Below, piece after piece: positions 23,223 to 26,288 of a DNA stretch of 26,288 nucleotides. The notes under the pieces are model-generated. The model was not told the DNA's origin. It saw only the letters and a program-made list of their open reading frames with translations, and made no database searches. The translations under genes were made by a program, and so were the position numbers. Source of the stretch: JBBQVS01 sp964250805 (GTDB lineage Bacteria > Chloroflexota > Ktedonobacteria > Ktedonobacterales > Ktedonobacteraceae). Position 1 is the first letter of the stretch; every line of letters begins with the position of its first letter. The stretch is taken from the NCBI GenBank assembly GCA_964250805.1, contig CAXUHG010000078.1, positions 1-26,288 of the forward strand, written 5' to 3'.

Positions 23223-24344
23223 CTATTTTTGACGTTTGTAGAATGGTAGCGGCACAATTCTTGCCGCGAGCCGTTTGCCGCGAATATCGACTTGAATGCT
23301 GTTGCCGACAACGGCATGTGCCGCGTCAACATAACCCATCGCGATGTTCTTGTGAACCGTCGGTCCTGGTGCCCCACTGGTAACAATCCCAATTGCTTGC
23401 TCATTGTCGTAGAGCGTATAGCTTCCACGCGCAACGCCACGATCCACCATCTCGATACCGATCAGTTTCTTTTTTGTCCCCTGCTCTTTGACCTGTTGCA
23501 ACACGTCACGCCCAACAAATTGGTCAGTCTTGTTCAGCTTGACCGTCCAGCCCAGGCTCGCCTCCAACGGATTCGTCTGCTCGTCGAGTTCGTGACCGTA
23601 GAGGCATAGGGCTGCCTCTAAACGTAGTGTATCGCGTGCCCCAAGGCCAGCGGGTAGGAGGCCATGTGCGTTCCCGACTTCGAGCAGCTTCTGCCAGAGC
23701 GCAACGACATCAACGGATGCACAGTATAGCTCGAAGCCATCTTCGCCTGTATAACCGGTGCGTGATATCAGGCAATTGATGCCATTGACCAGACCTGCTT
23801 CACAATGATAGTAGCGAATGCTTGCAAGGCTAACATCCGTAAGTGGCTGTAATATTGTCTGTGCCTCCGGCCCTTGCAGAGCCAGCAGGGACGTGTAGTC
23901 TGATTGATCCATCACAAGAACGTGTGACGCGCCCTTCGCATGCTCTTTGACCCATGCAAGGTCCTTCTCGATATTGCCAGCATTGACGACCAGCATATAG
24001 TCTTCTTCCGCGAGGCGATAGATGAGCAGGTCGTCAATAACGCCGCCATCAGGCTTGCAGAACTGTGTGTAAAGAGCCTGATGAATGGCGAGGCGTGAAA
24101 CATCGTTGGGCACAAGCGATTGTAGGAACGCCAGCGTACCCGATCCCTCGACCTTGAACTCGCCCATATGACTCACGTCGAAGAGGCCAGCGTGTGTCCG
24201 TACCGCCTCATGCTCCTCTAAAATACTTGTGTATTGTACAGGCATCTCCCAGCCGCTGAAATCTACGATGCGTGCCCCCAGTTTCAGGTGTTGCTCGTAG
24301 AGCGGTGTGCGTTTGAGCGCGATGCCCGAATCGTGTGTTGTCAT
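23223..24344 (-). CDS. gcvT: aminomethyltransferase, glycine cleavage T protein (373 aa)
   Basis: Takes the aminomethyl group from H protein and transfers its methylene to THF, releasing ammonia. Seen: RTPLYEQHLKLGARIVDFSGWEMPVQY at the N-terminus (about 12-38), AGLFDVSHMGEFKVEG, FCKPDGGVIDDLLIYRL, SRTGYTGEDGFELYC, GARDTLRLEAALCLYGHEL, and VTSGAPGPTVHKNIAMGYV. All are standard GcvT features and the length is normal. The start ATG has GGAG at about 10 nt. A possible TATGAT -10 box lies in the 185-bp upstream gap; no glycine riboswitch fold was seen there. Confidence 0.96.
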   Translation of the reverse strand: MTTHDSGIALKRTPLYEQHLKLGARIVDFSGWEMPVQYTSILEEHEAVRTHAGLFDVSHMGEFKVEGSGTLAFLQSLVPNDVSRLAIHQALYTQFCKPDGGVIDDLLIYRLAEEDYMLVVNAGNIEKDLAWVKEHAKGASHVLVMDQSDYTSLLALQGPEAQTILQPLTDVSLASIRYYHCEAGLVNGINCLISRTGYTGEDGFELYCASVDVVALWQKLLEVGNAHGLLPAGLGARDTLRLEAALCLYGHELDEQTNPLEASLGWTVKLNKTDQFVGRDVLQQVKEQGTKKKLIGIEMVDRGVARGSYTLYDNEQAIGIVTSGAPGPTVHKNIAMGYVDAAHAVVGNSIQVDIRGKRLAARIVPLPFYKRQK

Positions 24345-24442
24345 GAATTACACACTCCGTTGTGGTATCTGTAAGAATGTTCGTTTCATGGTTTCAATAT
24401 ATCATATTTTCGCGTGTAACATTCCATTAACATTCATATGAG

Positions 24443-24520
24443 ACTCGCCGCCTACGGCGGCGAGTGGGAAGGGAAACTGGGGCACAGCCCCAGCCCCCAG
24501 TCAAGGGGTTGCACCCCTTG
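24443..24520. repeat. cluster of three short GC-rich hairpins between gpmI and gcvT
   Basis: ACTCGCCGCC-TAC-GGCGGCGAGT (24443-24465), CTGGGGC-ACA-GCCCCAG (24477-24493) and CAAGGGGT-TGC-ACCCCTTG (24502-24520). All have triloops. They start 10 bp after the gpmI stop on the minus strand and probably end or trim the gpmI transcript, although no U-tract follows. Confidence 0.75.
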
Positions 24521-24529
24521 CATCCCTGC

Positions 24530-26113
24530 TTATCGTATCAACAACGAATGTCCCGTCATATCTCTTGGTTGTGGAATGCCAAGTATCTGCAGGATTGTGG
24601 GCGACACGTCGGCAAGGATGCCATCGTTACGCAGTTTCGCGTTCGCCAATTGTGGCACGACAAGGTAGAGCGGAACGGGATTGGTTGTGTGCGACGTGAA
24701 GGGTTTACCTGTGTCGTACTCGATGAGTTGCTCCGCGTTACCATGATCGGCGGTGATAAGCAGACCACCACCAACGGCAAGCGTTGCCTCGACCACACGC
24801 CCGACACCTGTATCGACCGCCTCGACGCCCTTGATGGTTGCCTCCATCACGCCCGTATGTCCGACCATATCGGCATTCGCATAGTTCATGATGACGAAAT
24901 CGTAGTCGCGGCTACGGATACGCTCAACGGCAGTATCGGTAATACCTGCCGCGCTCATCTCCGGTTGCAGGTCATAAGTAGGAACCTTTTGTGAAGGCAC
25001 GAGAAAGCGATCCTCGCCAAGGAAGGGCGTTTCACGGCGTCCATTGATGAAATAGGTGACGTGGGCGTACTTCTCAGTCTCGGCGGTATGAAATTGACGC
25101 ATCCCGACATCAGAGATTACACGCGCCAATGGCATCTCCACCTCGTCGGCACGGTAGGCTGTTTCGGCATCGAGACCCTCTTCATACTCGGTCATCATCA
25201 CGTATTGCAGGTCGGCGAGACGCGGCCCGCGGTCAAATTTTCCCTCGGCCTGTGGTGGCAGTTCTGGTAGCACAAAGGCTTTGGTGAGTTGACGTGCGCG
25301 GTCAGGACGGAAATTATAGTGTATGAGTGCGTCACCCGCTTTGACAACGGTAACGGGCTGCTCGTTCTCCATAATTACCGTTGGCAAAATAAACTCGTCG
25401 GTAACTTTCTTGTCGTAGGATTGCTGAATCGCAACCTCAGCGGAGTTAGCACGTTGTCCCTCCGCATGCACCATCGCATTATAGGTCAAACCAGTGCGGT
25501 CCCAACGATTGTCGCGGTCCATCGCATAATAGCGACCACTGACCGTCGCAACTTTCGCGGCATGCTCACCACCGATTTCACGCGCACGCCCCTCTAAGTG
25601 ACGCATAAATTCAAGTCCGCCCGTTGGCGAACTATCGCGCCCATCGGTGAAGGCATGAATATAAACACGTTCGACATCGTGGCTCTTCGCTAAACGTAAC
25701 AGAGCCTCAAGGTGCGACTCGTGGGCATGAACACCGCCATTGCCAAGTAGACCACAAATATGCAGTTGTGATGAGTGCTGCTTGACATGAGAAATAGCTT
25801 TGAGCAGGGCGGGATTTTGAAAAAACGATCCGTCCTGAATTGCCTCATTGACACGCGTGTAGTCTTGCAGCACACGTTTTCCAGCCCCGATATTTTGATG
25901 ACCTACCTCGGAGTTACCCATCTGACCATCGGGCAAGCCAACGGCTGCACCCGACGTTTTCACGGAGGTATGAGGCCACTTTTGAGCCAGAGTATCTATG
26001 TTTGGTGTGCGAGCGAGGGCGATAGCGTTGCCCTCTTGACGGGGATTGATGCCCCACCCGTCCATGATAATCAAGACAAACGGGCGTGGTCGCCCAGAAG
26101 AGGATGTACTCAT
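24530..26113 (-). CDS. gpmI: 2,3-bisphosphoglycerate-independent phosphoglycerate mutase (527 aa)
   Basis: Interconverts 3- and 2-phosphoglycerate using two manganese ions. Seen: VLIIMDGWGI with metal-binding Asp18, MGNSEVGHQNIGAG with phospho-serine nucleophile Ser68, HAFTDGRDSSPTGG, GRYYAMDRDNRWDR, RPDRARQLT, NYANADMVGHTG and TADHGNAEQL, which together define the alkaline-phosphatase-superfamily mutase. Length is typical. Start ATG follows AAGGAAGGA at a slightly long spacing. It is the first minus-strand gene upstream of gcvT, separated by the hairpin cluster. Confidence 0.96.
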   Translation of the reverse strand: MSTSSSGRPRPFVLIIMDGWGINPRQEGNAIALARTPNIDTLAQKWPHTSVKTSGAAVGLPDGQMGNSEVGHQNIGAGKRVLQDYTRVNEAIQDGSFFQNPALLKAISHVKQHSSQLHICGLLGNGGVHAHESHLEALLRLAKSHDVERVYIHAFTDGRDSSPTGGLEFMRHLEGRAREIGGEHAAKVATVSGRYYAMDRDNRWDRTGLTYNAMVHAEGQRANSAEVAIQQSYDKKVTDEFILPTVIMENEQPVTVVKAGDALIHYNFRPDRARQLTKAFVLPELPPQAEGKFDRGPRLADLQYVMMTEYEEGLDAETAYRADEVEMPLARVISDVGMRQFHTAETEKYAHVTYFINGRRETPFLGEDRFLVPSQKVPTYDLQPEMSAAGITDTAVERIRSRDYDFVIMNYANADMVGHTGVMEATIKGVEAVDTGVGRVVEATLAVGGGLLITADHGNAEQLIEYDTGKPFTSHTTNPVPLYLVVPQLANAKLRNDGILADVSPTILQILGIPQPRDMTGHSLLIR

Positions 26114-26157
26114 ATAGCTTGTTGTATCCTTCCTTAACGTGTTGAAGTGACGAGATT

Positions 26158-26163
26158 ATTGTA
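26158..26163 (-). promoter_or_regulatory. possible -10 box of gpmI
   Basis: TACAAT in GTGTTACAATAA on the minus strand, 45 bp before gpmI; the same GTGTTACAATAA string forms the -10 region of the purL promoter. No good -35 box is found, and its place is taken by the arm of the repeat at 26173. Weak. Confidence 0.35.
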
Positions 26164-26172
26164 ACACTTTCG

Positions 26173-26238
26173 TAGGGACCGATTTATCACGTCCTCGTAG
26201 GTGGTCGATGCTGAAAGGACGTGATAAATCGGTCCCTA
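26173..26238. repeat. palindromic repeat element, intergenic copy of the purL element
   Basis: TAGGGACCGATTTATCACGT with two more bases (26173-26194) is perfectly inverted at 26217-26238. It differs from the arm inside purL at one base (T for G). The 22-bp centre is unrelated to the purL copy. Confidence 0.88.
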
Positions 26239-26271
26239 CTACACAGTCAAGCTACATGTGTCGGTTTTTCG

Positions 26272-26288
26272 TAGGGACCAGATTGATC
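26272..26288. repeat. partial further copy of the palindromic element, cut by window end
   Basis: TAGGGACCAGATTGATC begins as the other copies do (TAGGGACC) and then diverges slightly before the window stops. It is 34 bp from the preceding copy, suggesting a cluster of these elements beyond the window. Confidence 0.6.

Noticed and set aside
24345..24442. Glycine riboswitch before gcvT
   Set aside because: The space is short and A+T-rich and I see none of the conserved aptamer features.

Overview
The window is one contiguous piece of a bacterial chromosome with densely packed genes, ordinary Shine-Dalgarno sites and sigma-70-like promoters. The gene content (a purL-purQM-purC-purF-purD-purN series, a GlcD-GlcE fusion, gcvT/gcvH, GpmI) together with many long palindromes and GTAGGG(A/G)CC-ended repeats suggests a Chloroflexota genome, perhaps a Ktedonobacteria-like one. 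That placement is an inference from style and gene order; no rRNA or marker search was possible. Three runs of ten N (8591-8600, 21346-21355, 22735-22744) mark assembly gaps, and each sits inside a long inverted repeat.

Left part (1-4.0 kb, minus strand): a GlcD-GlcE fused glycolate-oxidase-type flavoprotein, then a hypothetical protein, an AhpD-like protein whose second redox cysteine is encoded by in-frame TGA (CxxU, with a hairpin correctly placed to be a bacterial SECIS element), and a small helical protein. From 4.1 to 8.6 kb (plus strand): a hypothetical protein and a three-gene chemosensory/pilus-type signalling operon (CheY/PilG-like receiver, CheW-like adaptor, CheA/PilL-like hybrid protein whose ATPase domain looks degenerate).

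Middle (8.7-18.5 kb, plus strand): a de novo purine cluster in the order purL, purQ-purM (one fused ORF), purC, purF, purD, a purE remnant, purN. Long hairpins or palindromic repeats follow several of these genes, and one palindromic element lies in frame inside purL.

Island (about 18.5-21.3 kb): an A+T-richer two-gene operon encoding a DarT-like ADP-ribosyltransferase and an ADP-ribosylglycohydrolase (ARH/DraG fold). It is bounded by intact purN on the left and a decayed purN 3' fragment on the right. It reads as a toxin-antitoxin or phage-defence module in which an ARH enzyme takes the place of the usual DarG macrodomain. This is the best candidate for an undescribed system here.

Right part (21.4-26.3 kb, minus strand): a DUF4188-type monooxygenase-like gene and its likely TetR repressor, with matching operators in front of both; then gpmI, gcvT and gcvH. 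The window ends in further copies of the palindromic element found inside purL.
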